The translations under genes and the position numbers were made by a program. The notes under the pieces were generated by a model. The model saw only the letters and a list, made by a program, of their open reading frames with translations, had not been told where the DNA came from and searched no databases. A DNA stretch of 64,000 bases from Marchantia polymorpha subsp. ruderalis (lineage: Eukaryota; Streptophyta; Marchantiopsida; Marchantiales; Marchantiaceae): NCBI GenBank assembly GCA_037833965.1, contig AP031354.1, forward strand, positions 21,244,001 through 21,308,000, given 5' to 3'. Of this stretch, positions 42,221 through 55,525 are shown in pieces. Positions within the stretch are counted from its first letter, which is position 1, and each line of letters begins with the position of its first letter.

Positions 42221-45025
42221 TTAATGAGGAAGGGGCTTGAACGAACTTAGTCCAGAAGAAGAATCTGTAATGTCCTTGGTTGCATGCAGCAAAAATGTGC
42301 CAGATAAGATGGTTACAAATCCACACATCTCAGTTATAATTTGTGTAGGAGTCTGATGATCCCAATCCTGCACAACGTTGAGTAGGTCAGGGGGTCAGTG
42401 TGCAGAACATGTAACGAGTTCGCTCGTCCGCTCTTAGTAAACACAAACGGACAAGCGGGAACTACCTTGAAGATTAAACTCTAGGAATGGCACATAACGA
42501 GCTTCAAGCCTGTAAATACATCCTCTAAGTATTGAAGGAAATAAATGAGAAGGTAAACAACATACCTTGAACATAATAGCGCTGGCAAGAATAGTCAATG
42601 AGGTAAACATCACATAGTAGATGGGTGAAACTACGGCCGTATTGAAGGTATCTAGGGCCTGCAAATACCCGAGGAGCACATCAGTCCTAACGAACATCTC
42701 AGCACCGGGGCCCTCCTACACATCGAGGCCTGTAATAGAGCCTAAGGCTTTCTCAAAATCCTCCAATCCTATCTTTGACAAATGATTGCAACTCTCGTAA
42801 GCCTTTCAGCAACGCTTCATTCACAAGCTTGATCATCCGAGGGTTAACATAGAAACGATACATCAATCACTCAAGTCAAACAATACCCTCCAATTAAAAC
42901 ACTAATTTTTACGTCTAGTTACATTCAGCCATCAACGAGATTTTACCATGTGAGAACCTCTATCGCAAGGTTTGACACGATGACGTGATGAAATTAAGAC
43001 AACCTTAAACGTGATGAACTCAACAAACCGATGCAACTAATTAAGTCCGAGGGTTTGCTTACTTTATTGAGGTAGTTCATCTGGGTTAAAACACATGTAG
43101 CCACCACCATAGCAAATACAGAGGTCTGGGGGTAAACAAGCTGATTATCCCCTTGGAAAGTCAGCTTCAACGCAATGCCAAGAGCTTTTACACTCATCAC
43201 CTGCAAACAGCAGCGTCTAGTTTAAACACTTTGTTCTACGCAGCATCAAATCGCTATCTGTCCGCGCTAGAAAATAAGTAAACTGTAACTCGAAACAAAA
43301 CCCTGGATTTTTTAACGGTTCGCCTTAGAATTAGATAACCTTCGGAGAAACTTGAAATGCGCTTAACTTCATCATTTGAGGAGGACAGATGATTCTGTTT
43401 ACACTTACCGACAGAGATCCCATCAGTGAGCATATTCCAACATAGACCATAACATGTGTATGTCCACATCGAGGCACAAAATGGAAGATCAGAAGTAATA
43501 CCACCGCAACGACTGACAATGTATAAAGTAAAAATGCTGCCACAGCCAAAAAGATACAGAAGGTCATTATTCTCGTGCGACTCGAGCGATTAACTCGCCA
43601 TGAGATCACAAGGGCAGAAGGCAGAGACACCAAGCCATATCTAATCTACAGGTGATTGATAGAGAACAGAAAAGACGCGAGGACAGGAGGACCAGGTAGT
43701 TCATAAGAAGAATATATATTTCATAGATGCTTTGACATGTTCCAAGCAGCTCACATAAGTCTGAAGGCAAATTCAAGACCAAGTTTGAAAATGATAAAAC
43801 AACCAAACTGAAACATGGGCGTCAAGCCGTCCTCTAAATGTAAAATTGCTCCGGCAAGATGATTTACAAGGTTCAACACAAGGGTTCCACTTCAAGATAG
43901 AGACTACGATCTGCCACACCACACCTATCTCAGATACGTACTAGGACTCCCCCAGAAGTTTCCCGTCCACACGATGAGTGCCCAGAAGCAGGATCAAAGC
44001 AAGTCAAGAAACATCATATACCGCAAATTGTCAGAAGATGGTAGCTCTTCAAGAATCGGACAGTAGATTAGATGGAAGGAAGCGTACCAGGCTCTGTGGC
44101 TAAGCTCCACACATCCTTGACCGATACAATCACCCGCTCCTCGGGTGCATGGAGCACAATAGTCGTTGAGCCCACGATACACAGAATACACCCAACGATG
44201 CCGAACAAATGCAACCGCTCCTTCAAGACCACATGTGCCAATGCTGCACTGCAATGAACGAGGAGTGGAAGGATTCAGTGCCGGACCAGGTTCAGAATGA
44301 CAACAAAAACATTCAAACCAGCAGGAACAAAACAATTCGGTACCGAAGGACTAAGGTAGAAGAATGCCAACCTAACAATGATGCTCAGGGCTCCAAGTGG
44401 CGTGACAAGAACTGCCGGAGCAAATGCATACGCCGTAAAGTTCGCGACCTCTCCAACGATCACTGCGTGAAAACACCCCAGTTTCAACCAACCACTATTT
44501 TGAATACAGTACCAAACCTCAGGCTCACGCAAAAGCATACCACGAGGCCAAACTCACGGCAAGCAGGGATAAGATGAAGATATTTAGGCGACTTACTTGT
44601 GACCATACCCGTCCACCATAGTGGCTCGTATAGGTAAGAATACCCTCCAACTCCTGAGTGACAAATAATTCAAGCAAATTCAAAACTCTCCAGTGAGTAA
44701 AAAGGTGAAAATTCTTCAAATGTGCCGTCATCACAAAATCAAGCAAATTTGATCGGTGCCTTCGGTTGTCAATGTGACCAGGGCTAAGTCGTCCAATAAA
44801 TGTGCGGTAAATTCATCAATGCCATCTCCAGCAATCGAACTGCTCGACAGCAGACTTGATCTCTTTCACAACCTCGTTAAACCTAATATTTCGTAGGTTA
44901 CCTGCTCTAACCCCAGATGCACCAGCGCGCTTGAGACCTTTCTTCTTAATAATGAAGCTGGAACCGATGAAGAGGCTGGAGCAAATAGCCAGGGCCAGCC
45001 CCCTGTGGTTATCATCCACTGACAT
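42221..45025 (-). CDS. NIPA-type magnesium transporter
   Basis: Eight exons with standard GT-AG junctions: 44902-45025, 44597-44653, 44372-44462, 44088-44248, 43409-43536, 43063-43200, 42566-42658 and 42221-42367 (312 aa). Plant NIPA landmarks are all present in order: [20 protein letters not shown] (TM1 and loop), [103 protein letters not shown] and [17 protein letters not shown]. Nine or so hydrophobic helices are expected from the family. The family (DUF803, drug/metabolite transporter superfamily) moves Mg2+ across endosomal or plasma membranes. The start is the only ATG before TM1. The intron count and phases are regular; I see no break. Confidence 0.95.
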
Positions 45026-46090
45026 GGGAGGCCCTGCCCTGCCTCCCCGATAAGGCTAAGGAAAGGCCTGAGCCTGTGAAATATTACGCAATTTGTGGTA
45101 GCATAACATCCCATCCTCTCTGCTGCTCTGCCATTCCCAATCGACTTGAGCCCCGTAGTCACAAAAATGCACGTCCCTTCCAACCTTTCACGATCTCTTT
45201 TCCTCTGCGACTGGTTTCCGGTAAATAACACGCTGCCTGCCTCAAGAAAGAGCTTGCAAAACCCAGACTATATCATAGGCTTTTAGTGAGGTTTAGTGCT
45301 TCCACATGATTTCCAGATCCCTGCCAACCACGAGCGCAATTCCCACCAACATGTCTGAGTCAGTCGATTGTTTCACATCATCCCGATTCGAAGACTTCAA
45401 ATCAACTACTGATGCAAGGAGTTACGTCCGATATGCGCAGTATGACTCTCTATGTGAGGGTTCGGACTGCACAAAAATCCTTGCTCTCAATATGGTCGGC
45501 ACAATAAGAATTCATGATGAGGCCTACGTCCACCGAAGGCAACATAACAACCCCGAAACAAGTAGACCGTCCCTACACCTACCTCTCCTGGGATTTGACT
45601 CGCGGATCGCCGGGACACTTTCCTCGAGACACACGATATCTTGAGTTGCAAGTTCAAATCCCTTTTCGTCCAACCCAAGCATTTACTTTTCAGATCTTCG
45701 ATCCTTGAACATCCATCTACATTCGAAGTACGTAAGACTAAGGTGGCCGACCAGCATAGCCTCTCTCTCTCTATCTCTGCCTGCCCTTTAGATTATCCAC
45801 CTTAGAACTCAAGAACCATACTTCTACCACTTATCAAGATCTGTGTATGAAAACATATACCTGGAACAACACTACTCCCGGGTCTCACAAGTATACTCTA
45901 CACGGATCAATTCTTCGTCCTTCTTCTCGTCTTTCCTCGCACTTACGCCCTCCCGTCCCTGCCATCAATCTTCGTCCTACGAAGACAAAAATCGTCGACT
46001 CCTCTCGAGTCACGTCAAAGGCACTCGAGCATCACCCACGCAACGCGACGCGAAGATCTGTCCTGTGGCGATGATCGACCAGCTTCTTTC
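45026..46090. other. Upstream region of the NIPA gene
   Basis: No coding frame supported. It contains a CT dinucleotide run (about 45761-45778). It may hold a leader intron of the NIPA gene. Confidence 0.35.
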
Positions 46091-47070
46091 CCAAATCGTC
46101 AGATCTGCTACATAAAAGACCCGGTTCAAAAGAAGACCAGAGCAGAAGCGCAGGAGAGGTAGTAGGAGGAGGAGGAGGAGGAGGAGGAGGAAGAAGAAGA
46201 AGAAGAAGAGGAAGAATAGACAAAGAGAAAGGAAGGAGACAACAGACCCCGACGACGACCAGCACCCAGCAGCCCAAAAGCCCCCAAGCCAAAGCCAGGC
46301 GACTCCCGCAGCAGCAGCAGCAGTGCAGAGCGGGAGATGGTGGGATCAATCAATCGCTCACTCGCTCGCCCACTCACTCGATCAATCAATCAGTCAATCA
46401 AGCAATGAATCGTTGGGAGAAGGACATGGATTGCGCTCGAGCAGAGCAAGAGCAAGAGCAGCAGCAGCAGCAGAGCAGAGCCGAGCCGAGCCAAAGCGCC
46501 CTGCCTGCCGAAGCCAAAATCGCATCGCCTCCCCTCCGCTAGGTTTAGAGGCAGGCAGCGCGAGAGCCTAGTACTAGCCGCGCCTTTGTCATGTGGAGAC
46601 GGCAGGCGGGGCAGGCACGCCCGGGCAAGCAAGCAAGCGCAGCAGGAGCGGACAAACCTGGCAGGATCCTCAAGGGGTGTCCGTTAGTCGTCGCTTCCTT
46701 CCCCGGGTCCTTTTACTTCCTCCCCCGCGTCGGATCCTCCAACGCACGGCCGATATTTCTCCGGCATTTCCCTTCCACTCGGCCGTGTCGGAAACTCCAG
46801 CGGCAAGAATCGCAGCCATCGCTCGCCGGCAAATGCCAGGCAGGGCAGGCTGGCCCGGATGGATGGATAGACAGCCATTATCATCATGCCCTTGTGGACT
46901 TGTCGTCGTCGTCGTCGGCGTCGGAATCATGCCGGATGACTCGATGGACGGACGGATCGTGGCCGAGTCCGTCAACTTCGTGTCACGTTTTCCACGGATC
47001 TGACTGCAGACGGAAGTCCGTCGTCACTTTTACCCTCCCCGCTGGTGCCCGAGGCGTTTGAATTCGATGT
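46091..47070 (-). promoter_or_regulatory. GC-rich, microsatellite-rich region, probable NIPA 5' leader/promoter
   Basis: On the minus strand it is pyrimidine-rich, with (CCT)n/(CTT)n (46159-46216), CTG runs (46306-46322) and ATTG/ATTGA repeats (46346-46404). Plant 5' leaders often look like this. The 60-150-codon frames here are low-complexity by-products of the repeats. Orientation is inferred from the next gene to the left. Confidence 0.35.
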
Positions 47071-48450
47071 TGGATATTCCGACTTTCAAACTTAGATTCC
47101 GAGAATTACCTTTCGTGTTTACTTTGTTGATAAATTTGGATCCCCCCAATTCAAACCCAAGATGATCGCACCTTCTATATTAAGCTTCCCTTGCCTTGCT
47201 TCTGGATGACTCTATATGTTTCTTCTGTAGTAGAGGAAGGTGCCATGTTCGTAGGAGGAAAAGGTTTGCGAAGATCCCTTGGAGTCGCATGAAAACAAAC
47301 GAGTTACTAGTGATGGACACGATAGTATCATAATGGCAAGTGTACATGTATTGCATCTACTATATTCAAGTCGGCAGTTTACCCACTACAAAGATTATCA
47401 CCTACTCTGATTGTTGTATGTCTGTAACATTAGGGAGCGATCCAACTAGTGCGATGGAAATGAGTTCTTTACATTAATTCAAACAACAAGCTATTGAGGG
47501 TTGATGTCTCATAACTTCCATGTTTACGTTTATGTTTAAATATGTCAAAAATGGACTCTTCATTCACATCTCATATGGTAAGATAAACAAACCCTTTTAT
47601 GAAATAATAACACTTGGATTCTCATATCGTATTCTACTCATAACACATAAAGCTGGAATCTACGAAGTGCATGATGAAAGTCATATATTTTGATAAAATT
47701 TTAGAAATGAGCTTTATGCCAAAATTGGATGAACATGCCCATGGGTTTTGGGTGACACTATATATTTTTTTCCATGGGTGCGCACAAGTATTCTAAGGAC
47801 AATGTTTGTCAAGATACAACCAAGAATTGGTGTAACGGGTTAATACACATAACACAATTGGCAATTGGCCTACATTTGAATAGTATGGGTGGGCACAGGT
47901 AATGCTATGGGTGGGCTTACGTGGCTGTTGATGGTTATGGTCTGGTCTGAGTGCAGATTTGAAGTAAAATGGTGGCCTCTTCTTTAACCAATAAGTATAG
48001 GGAATAAATAGTCATTTTATGTTCAGCGTGTAGTGCTTTTTTTTAAAAATTGAAAAGCTTTATTTCTTAATTTTTTAATCTACTTATTATTTGAATACAG
48101 ATATAATTGAGTCGAGATCAGGTAAATTGTTTGTGCATAACTCAATTGAAATCTTATGAAAACATCATGAATATCTGACTGAAAAAAATCAAAATTTTTG
48201 AGGATTGACATTTTATAAATAAGTATTGTATTCTTGAAGTGAAACATCAACTGTTGTGATTTTGGAGATTATCATATTTATAATATAGTGTATCATATTT
48301 CACTATCGTCACTTTTACGCTAATAAAAACTTCGATTCCTCTCATGATTCTCAATTCTGTGAATTCCTCCCTTGGATTAAGTGATACTTCGTTGTAATCT
48401 AATATATTCACATTCACATGATTATAGCACAAATAACACACAAGCGTGTT
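47071..48450. other. AT-rich intergenic, nothing supported
   Basis: No gene or clear repeat is seen. Confidence 0.35.
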
Positions 48451-48514
48451 CAGTAAAGTCGCTTTTACTTTACTGGTGCAGCTCTCCCCGTCAAGGAGAG
48501 AGCTGCACCCTTTT
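48451..48514. repeat. Two adjacent hairpins followed by a T run
   Basis: CAGTAAAG/CTTTACTG is followed directly by a 12-bp GC-rich stem, GGTGCAGCTCTC/GAGAGCTGCACC (48475-48486 with 48498-48509), and TTTTT. It resembles the end of a small foldback DNA element. Confidence 0.5.
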
Positions 48515-50534
48515 TAATTTGCTCTTGTTTGGTTCGTGTGCCGGGTTCGAAGAGAGTTAACATGAGATTGACATTATATTCGAAGTCATGTCTTTTATAT
48601 AGAGAGAGGTGGATATGAGTGTTTATTATTCCAAACATGCTGACTTATTAAGTGTTTAGAGTGTAGTACATACATTCATCAAATATATTTGACTACTTGA
48701 TTTTATTGAAAAGATTGCAATGAGTCGTAATTACTCAATAGTCCTCTTGTTAGTACTACTGAAACCTCTGCAATGACTTTTCGCTTTTTGCATCCACTCA
48801 TGAGAAGATGAAGTGTCAGAGAGTTTTTGGATTAGTAGACCACATCCTATAATATGTTGATCCAACAAATTTTGTTCATTCAATACACTGCGCACAAAAA
48901 TCATCATCAAGCTGTTCATAAGTAGTCTATGAGCATATGTGACCCATAGTGATTTTAAAAAGTTATTGCAGGTTAAATTGCCAGTAAAGAAGGTTCCTAT
49001 TTTTTAGCACTGTATTGTTTGACCTCTTTCAAATTACTAGTAAGAAACGTTAAACTAGATATAATGTGTTTGACATAAAACAGTTATAAGAAATTTTTAT
49101 TCTATGCATCACCTTTGATAATTAGCATATTTGCTGTGGAAGAAATAGATTTTCCCATTTCTGTGAGGTTTTTTTCCCATAGATTTGGTAATCATGTCAA
49201 ATCTGTAACTTTGAACACCAAGTATGAGTTGGAGTAATTAAAGAAAAATACAGTTTAAAAGAAGAAAACATGTAAGATTAAAGGTCTTCTGATTTCCAGC
49301 GGGGGATTTATTCACTTGTTCCCATTGTGATCCCCCCAGAAGACGCGCCGCTTTTTCTTCATTCAGATCACATATATGTCCACTAGAAATAAGAAAGAAT
49401 ACGAATGTTATATTTAGTAAAACACTATTCTTCTCCTTTTGACTTACATTAAATTTCTTTTAGGTTCAAGGTTTGGTCATCTTAGAATATATCTACTTTA
49501 ATATTTAGTATCAGCATATTTTATACTAAACATGCTCAATATGGACACCAAACGCAATAAAATGTTCAATTCGAAAGTATAATATGAACATCAAGGAATA
49601 AAAAACAGTCGTCGTTTGAGAAAATAAGCCCAAGGGATAGTATTAATTTTAAACGTTTGGAGGTCGTTCGCACCCTGATGTTGCCCTCCTCACTCGGGGA
49701 CATCGATTTCTCCGAAGTAATTAGTGTACGACAAAAGATAATTGATTTCGATATGTCAAATGCAAATTCGGGCGATTAATACCATACAAAAAAGTGTCCA
49801 TTTTAGTGAAATAGAGGCCGAAAAATACACGAGCCTGGTTTTTGTCCTTTTCGAATACCTTACATCACTTGCTATCGAAGGTTCAGAATTGCAATGCGAA
49901 TGTTAGAGAAAAAAAAGAAAAAGAAGAAGAAAATCCACGCGATCATGGGCTCTCGTACAGACAAAAGGTCATGGAAAAGGACGAGGAAAGTCAGCAAATT
50001 GCGAACGCACACACCTCCTACAGAAAGTCAGGGTTTCTGTTGTCGTTTGACCTGCGCTGCGTTCAACGAACCGCGAAGATGATGCTCTAAAGGGCCCTTG
50101 ACTCCGAGAAAGTTCGACGTTTCTGGCCAGGGGTAGTACGGGGAGCTAAATCCGTGGCTGCTGTTCTGTCTGTAGTCTTTGTCACACTCGTCAGTCCGAC
50201 CGAGGGTTTTAAACCCCGTTTCCCACTGCCTTGTCGACCGTGGATGAAGGAGCTTTTGTGTACGGCCGAGTACTCGTCATCGAAAGCAGAGCGAGAACTA
50301 AATGTCTGGTGATTGAAGATTTTGGATTCTTCTAGGGGCCGGAAGATAGACGAGGGAACAGGTTCTCTTAACAAGTTTTATGAAATCCTAAAGTCCCAGA
50401 TTCGGGAGGGAGACATTCGGAGGAGTATTTATTTGGTGATTTTCCAGAGTTTTGGGAGCAGCAGGAGTTTGAGATTCTGTCAGCTTAAACCCTAAACCTT
50501 GCGTGGAATTGCAGACTTGCTCACGAGCGCAACC
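48515..50534. other. Intergenic region left of the KAE1 gene
   Basis: AT-rich to about 49800, then mixed. A purine run AAAAAGAAAAAGAAGAAGA occurs near 49910. The last ~500 bp is presumably the promoter and leader of the KAE1 gene; I see no clear TATA box. Confidence 0.35.
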
Positions 50535-52057
50535 ATGATAGCCTTAGGGTTCGAGGGCTCCGCAAACAAAATCGGAATCGGGATTGTGAAATTGGATGGC
50601 TCAATTTTGGCCAACCCACGCCACACGTACATTACACCTCCTGGTCATGGATTTTTGCCGCGAGAGACAGCTCTTCATCACCAGGAACACGTTCTTCCTC
50701 TGGTACATGCAGCATTGAAGGAAGCGAACATCACACCGGACCAAATAGATTGTATATGTTACACCAAAGGACCTGGAATGGGAGGTCCTCTACAGGTTGC
50801 TTCTATTGTAGTTAGAATTCTGTCGCAGTTGTGGAAGAAACCTATTGTGGCGGTTAACCACTGTGTTGCTCATATTGAGATGGGAAGAGTGGTCTGTGGA
50901 GCTGAGGATCCCGTGGTACTTTATGTAAGTGGTGGGAACACTCAGGTCATTGCGTACAGTGAGGGACGATACAGAATATTCGGAGAAACTATCGATATTG
51001 CGGTGGGAAATTGCTTGGATCGTTTCGCCAGGGTTTTAAAAATCTCCAACGATCCAAGTCCTGGTTACAACATCGAACAGGTAAATAAAGGCTTTCTTCT
51101 TCTGACTCTCTGAGTATATATCTCGGACACGAGCTGCATTTTTTCTAGTGAAGTCTCTGTATTCAGGTCGATGAGTCGGACTTCTCTATTGAACTGCCGA
51201 AATTCTGACTAACTTCATGAACGACGTTCACCCATTTGAGTTTCAGCTTGCGAAGAATGGGAAAGAGTATGTCGAGCTCCCATACGTTGTCAAGGGAATG
51301 GACGTCTCCTTTAGTGGAATTGAGAGTTTCATCGAAGAAACCGCAAACCGGAAGCTGGCCGCCAACGAGTGCACGCCAGCAGATTTGTGCTTTTCTTTAC
51401 AGGTTGTTTATCTCTTCTGTTCATTGGTTGCTACTTTTCCTCTTCCAACAGTTCTGTATCAACCCTATCTACCAATTCGTCGCTGCGTTCGTAGAAGACG
51501 ACGTGGAGCCACAAGTGTCGATAATAAGTGCATGTTTCTCCTAGTTGGAGTTGTATCGGAAGACGCTGGAGACTGAATCTTCAGCAGTGTACTTAAAATG
51601 CCTGCACACTTGTTTATATATCCTGGACTTGTTTGATTGCTTGCAGGAGACTGTGTTTGCCATGCTGGTCGAAATTACGGAGAGAGCGATGGCGCACTGT
51701 GATAAGAAGGATGTGCTGATAGTCGGCGGTGTTGGCTGTAACATAAGGTTACAGCAGATGATGCAAATCATGTGCGAAGAGAGAGGCGGGCGTCTGTACG
51801 CAACAGATGACAGGTACTGCGTCGACAATGGTGCCATGATCGCGTATACTGGTCTTCTAGCGTTTGCGCACGGGCATGCCACACCGATGGAAGACACCAC
51901 TACAACCCAGAGATACAGAACAGATGACGTACTGGCCGTATGGAGGGGAGTAGAGCATGCTCCTGTCGGGAAGGACGATGCTGTCAATGGTGTCAGTGGA
52001 AAATGCGGAGTTGCTGACCTTCTTCATACTTCGGACACAGCAATAGCTTCCAACTGA
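50535..52057 (+). CDS. KAE1: tRNA N6-adenosine threonylcarbamoyltransferase (OSGEP/KAE1)
   Basis: Three exons, 50535-51080, 51247-51402 and 51647-52057, encode 370 aa. All introns are phase 0 with GT-AG ends. The sequence follows eukaryotic KAE1 closely: [15 protein letters not shown] at the start, [11 protein letters not shown], the metal-binding [12 protein letters not shown] with both histidines, [81 protein letters not shown] and [12 protein letters not shown]. It is the catalytic subunit of the KEOPS complex, which forms t6A at position 37 of ANN-decoding tRNAs in cytosol and nucleus. The start at MIALGFEG has no mitochondrial extension, which separates it from the organellar OSGEPL1/GCP1 type. 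The C-terminal ~40 residues after RTDDV are lineage-specific. Confidence 0.96.
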
Positions 52058-53296
52058 GAAGATTACTTCAAGGGATTGAAGTGTTTGTGCTTAGTTCGAG
52101 GAGTTACTCAAATCGGCTATATCGCGAATTGCAGCAATTTGTGGCGTGAAGGCCGATTTATTCTGTGTCAAGAGATTCGAGTACTGCAATTTTGCTCCCG
52201 CAGTTTCCTCACGTAGATCTACAAGTGACCACCCGCTACCATTTGTCTGACAACGGATAAGAGCAAGCTCGACAGGATAGATATTCGAAGCTGGATGAAT
52301 CAACACTGCTCGCGAAAGGCGTTCTGGTATTCAGTTTTGGGTTTGGTGGCGACTAGTGTTGGGTTTAAGTTCCTGAAGTAGCTTATGTACCAGAGCCTCA
52401 CCATGTCTTTGTCCGTGGAGATGTTAAGAGAACCACCTGCATCACGGAGATCAATTCGGACAGGTGCGAGTACTCGCAAGTGTTGAATAAAACGTGAAAG
52501 GGTATTAACTGTATATCTCGAATGGATTGAATTGTTGCGAGTTGAAAATGCCGCGAGCACATGATTTGTACCTGTCACTCCTCGGTGTTCCTCTTGCTTT
52601 CCATTCAACCGTCGCTTTTTGCATTCGAGGGTCCGAAAGTAGTTCAATAGGCACTTATTGATCCGAGGGTCGTCAGTGAAAAGTAAGAGGAAAGATTTGA
52701 GTCTCTTGAAACGAGCCACTGTAGAAGGTTGGCTCAGATGTGCCCGAAGGGGCGACTACAAGGTGTGTCACTTATCCTTTCCATCGGTAGACATAAAGAG
52801 CCACATCACATTGTCACATTCATTTTGGAGGTCGAAACTTTCTGAGACGCATACAACCACATGTGCGACTTCAGAAATTCATGACTGCGCACCAAAAGTG
52901 CCCTCTTGCTTCACAATTTCTTGATTCGTGTGAGAAGACATTATGTTGTACAATAGTTCGTGTCCCTTCCCTTCTGAAGGTCACTTGAACTTCAACTGTC
53001 ACTACTCCAGCAAAAGGATTGAACTAGTCATGTGGACAGCACAAACACTCTCACACACCAGGATGATTCTAGGAGTTGGAGTGTCTCACGTAACCCACTG
53101 GCATTACTCTAAATGGCAAGAGTAAATTCCTTGATTTCCCTTTCGTTTGGTGTAATCCATTGTGTAAAACGAACACTAAAGTTCGTAGCTTAGCTTTCAA
53201 TGTCCTCCAATCACATGAGCAAGAAAATCTTCAGCTTTCATGAACGTGGGCTTCGAAAGCAGGATGATTAGGAGCCTTTCTGGAGCTGAGAGGTTT
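52058..53296. other. Region between convergent KAE1 and NAA20
   Basis: Presumably the two 3' untranslated regions and spacer. A minus frame of 139 codons (52300-52719) shows no recognisable domain. Confidence 0.4.
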
Positions 53297-54736
53297 TCAA
53301 TCGTACTCAAGCTCCTCAGGTGTCACCGGCCGCTTCATCGGAATTACAGACTTCTTGTCAACATCCCTTGGCATGGCTTTTCTCATATCTGGCGATCGCA
53401 AACCACAACGAGAATTTTGAGAACCCACAGACGCGCGAGATTGCAGCAGCTTTGAAAGACTGTCCACCTATGGGTAGTCTACCTCCAATTTGCTTCCCGA
53501 AATATCATCTGCAGTGCTAGAACGCAAGAGATTATGCTTCACATCACACAATCCAGTACAGAAACGATTTGGTCATACCTAGTCCATCCTCCTCTCCCGA
53601 ATAATAACGCAGGACTCGTCGGTATATCACATACCCCAGCTGCATCTCCCACAAAATCACAGATTAAACAGATGTCCTTTAGAATATAGAGAAGCAATCG
53701 ACTACGAAGCCAACAGCCCTCCTGTCAGTCTAAGTTCTTGTCGAATGCTGAAATTGTGACATCCAGCATTGTCGAACCTAAAATTTGTGAACTGAGTAGA
53801 AGTTACCTTCTCATACATCTGGATCGCAGGTGCGTTTGATGCTCTCACGAACAAGTCCACGAAGAAGGCATTATACCTGCAAAGCACCGTAAAATTAAAA
53901 TAAGGTACATAAACACAAGGAGCTAAGAACGGATTCGCTCGAGGTTCAATTTTCTCGATAAATTTAGATCACTGACGTACCAACGAGCAAAGTTTCTGAG
54001 AGCTGGAAGATGCAAACGGGAGACAAATTGAACACGGTAGTCTACTCCACTTACGTTTTCTCAGTAACTTCTTCAAGTATGTTCATAAGCTTTTTGGCCA
54101 ATTGTTGCCTTCTGTATTCTGGTGCCACTGTTACTGCGGTCACGTGACCATGCCAGGACTCTCCTTGACCTTCAACCTTTCCCATAACTACATGATGATT
54201 TCTTGCGTTAGACGGAATCGAGAAAGTGGTAAATATGAAGTAGATAAAATTCGGATTTTTCGTTCTGTGCACCTGAGTGATGACATAGACATACAGGCGA
54301 GAACGAGAATAAAATGTACAAAATCACTTGAGTGATCAATTCGAGACACGAGAAAGAGAAACATACTGTATCCCATAATGCGACCGTTTGGGCCTTCAGC
54401 TACGTGGAAGTAATCAGGCCATCTCGCCAGGTAAGTGAGATAAAATGGCATATTAAACTGCAAACCAAGAAGAAATTGCGAAGAGTGAGCCTTAATCTCG
54501 AGCAAGATTTGCGATCCATCTCCGCCAGGCGACATTCCACACGACATTCCAAACCAAACTATTCGTTCCACCTTCTCATCCATCCAAGCCTTCAAAAAAT
54601 GACAATTTTCAAAAAAGAGCACAAACTTCCGCGCGGAAAGAAAATCGGAGAAACGCACGGTCTCTGTCAGATGGTCCAGATTGACATTGGTGAAGCGCAG
54701 AAGATCTGCACAACAAAAGCGCCGGATCGTCGTCAT
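53297..54736 (-). CDS. NAA20: N-terminal acetyltransferase NatB catalytic subunit
   Basis: Six exons: 54659-54736, 54367-54457, 54055-54187, 53807-53876, 53579-53639 and 53297-53388, giving 174 aa, the usual length. The protein reads MTTIRRFCCADLLRF, NVNLDHLTET, FYLTYLARWPDYFHVAEGP, GQGESWHGHVTAVTV, then the acetyl-CoA loop APEYRRQQLAKKLM (RRxxLA), FFVDLFVRASNAPAIQMYEK, LGYVIYRRVLRYYSGEEDG, and the C-terminus RPVTPEELEYD. NatB acetylates Met-Asp, Met-Glu, Met-Asn and Met-Gln starts together with NAA25 on ribosomes. One change is visible in the tail: AMPRDVDKKSVIP where most relatives have ALSRDVEKKSIIP. All splice sites are GT-AG. It is divergent from the dehydrogenase gene to the right. Confidence 0.96.
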
Positions 54737-54756
54737 CGACACCTGTGACTCCAATT

Positions 54757-54835
54757 CAATTCACCTCACTTCACTTCTTCACCTCACTTCACTTCTTCAC
54801 CTCACCTCACCTCACTTCACTGCACATCACGTCAC
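54757..54835. repeat. CTTCACCTCA simple repeat in the NAA20 leader
   Basis: Imperfect repeats of CACCTCACTTCACTTCTT immediately upstream of the NAA20 start. They would be GA-rich in the transcript. Confidence 0.7.
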
Positions 54836-54920
54836 TTCAATCGGCCAACTTCTGCTCTGCTCTGCTCTGCTCTCTGTTCTCCCAAAATCTTTCAATGTTT
54901 TTCCACAAACCTAATCCACC

Positions 54921-55475
54921 GTTTGACAAGTACCATGAGGAAAATATAAGAACATGTTCTTGTAAATAGTGGTGGATCGTATTAGAGCATACATGACCGT
55001 ACATGCGCTTCTGCTGTCGGTGTGTGCAACGTTTGGGAAGTCCACCAAGGGGAAGATAAGAACGTGTTCTCGAAAATAATGCTTCAATATAGTAGAGCAT
55101 AAATGGCCGTACATGCGCTTCTGCTGTCCCTGTGTGCAACGTTTGACAAGTCCCAGGAGAGAAGATAAGAACATGTTCTTGTAAACAATAGTGGATCGTA
55201 TTAGAGCATACATGACCGCGAATGCGCTTCTGCTGTCGGTGTGTGCAACGTTTGGGAAGTCCCCCAAGGGGGAGATTAGAACATGTTCTTGTAAATGATG
55301 CTTCAATTTATTAGAGCATGAATGGCCGTACATGCGCTTTTGCTGTCGCTGTGTGCAACGTTTGACAAGTCCAACGAGTGCCACGAGAGAAGATAAGAAC
55401 ATGTTCTTGTAAATGATGGTTCCGTGTACGAGAGCGTGAATGGCCGCACATGCGCTTCTGCTGTAGGTGTATTAT
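54921..55475. repeat. Five-copy ~110-bp tandem repeat
   Basis: Units start at 54921, 55031, 55141, 55250 and 55360. Copies 1, 3 and 5 begin GTTTGACAAG, and copies 2 and 4 begin GTTTGGGAAG, so the true period is a ~220-bp dimer. Most copies contain the palindrome AGAACATGTTCT (copy 2 has AGAACGTGTTCT) and GCGCTTCTGCTGT. The array fills the space between the divergent NAA20 and dehydrogenase genes. Confidence 0.9.
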
Positions 55476-55525
55476 ATATGCACAGGGAGGGAGGCAGAAT
55501 GTAATCAGTGCACGGATTGGTCGCC

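Noticed and set aside
46126-47061. Several 80-156-codon frames in the GC-rich block
   Set aside because: They are translations of microsatellites (poly-Ser, poly-Pro, poly-Leu) in all frames.
52300-52719. 139-codon minus-strand frame between KAE1 and NAA20
   Set aside because: No domain, lies in the 3' space of two convergent genes, no splice or codon support.
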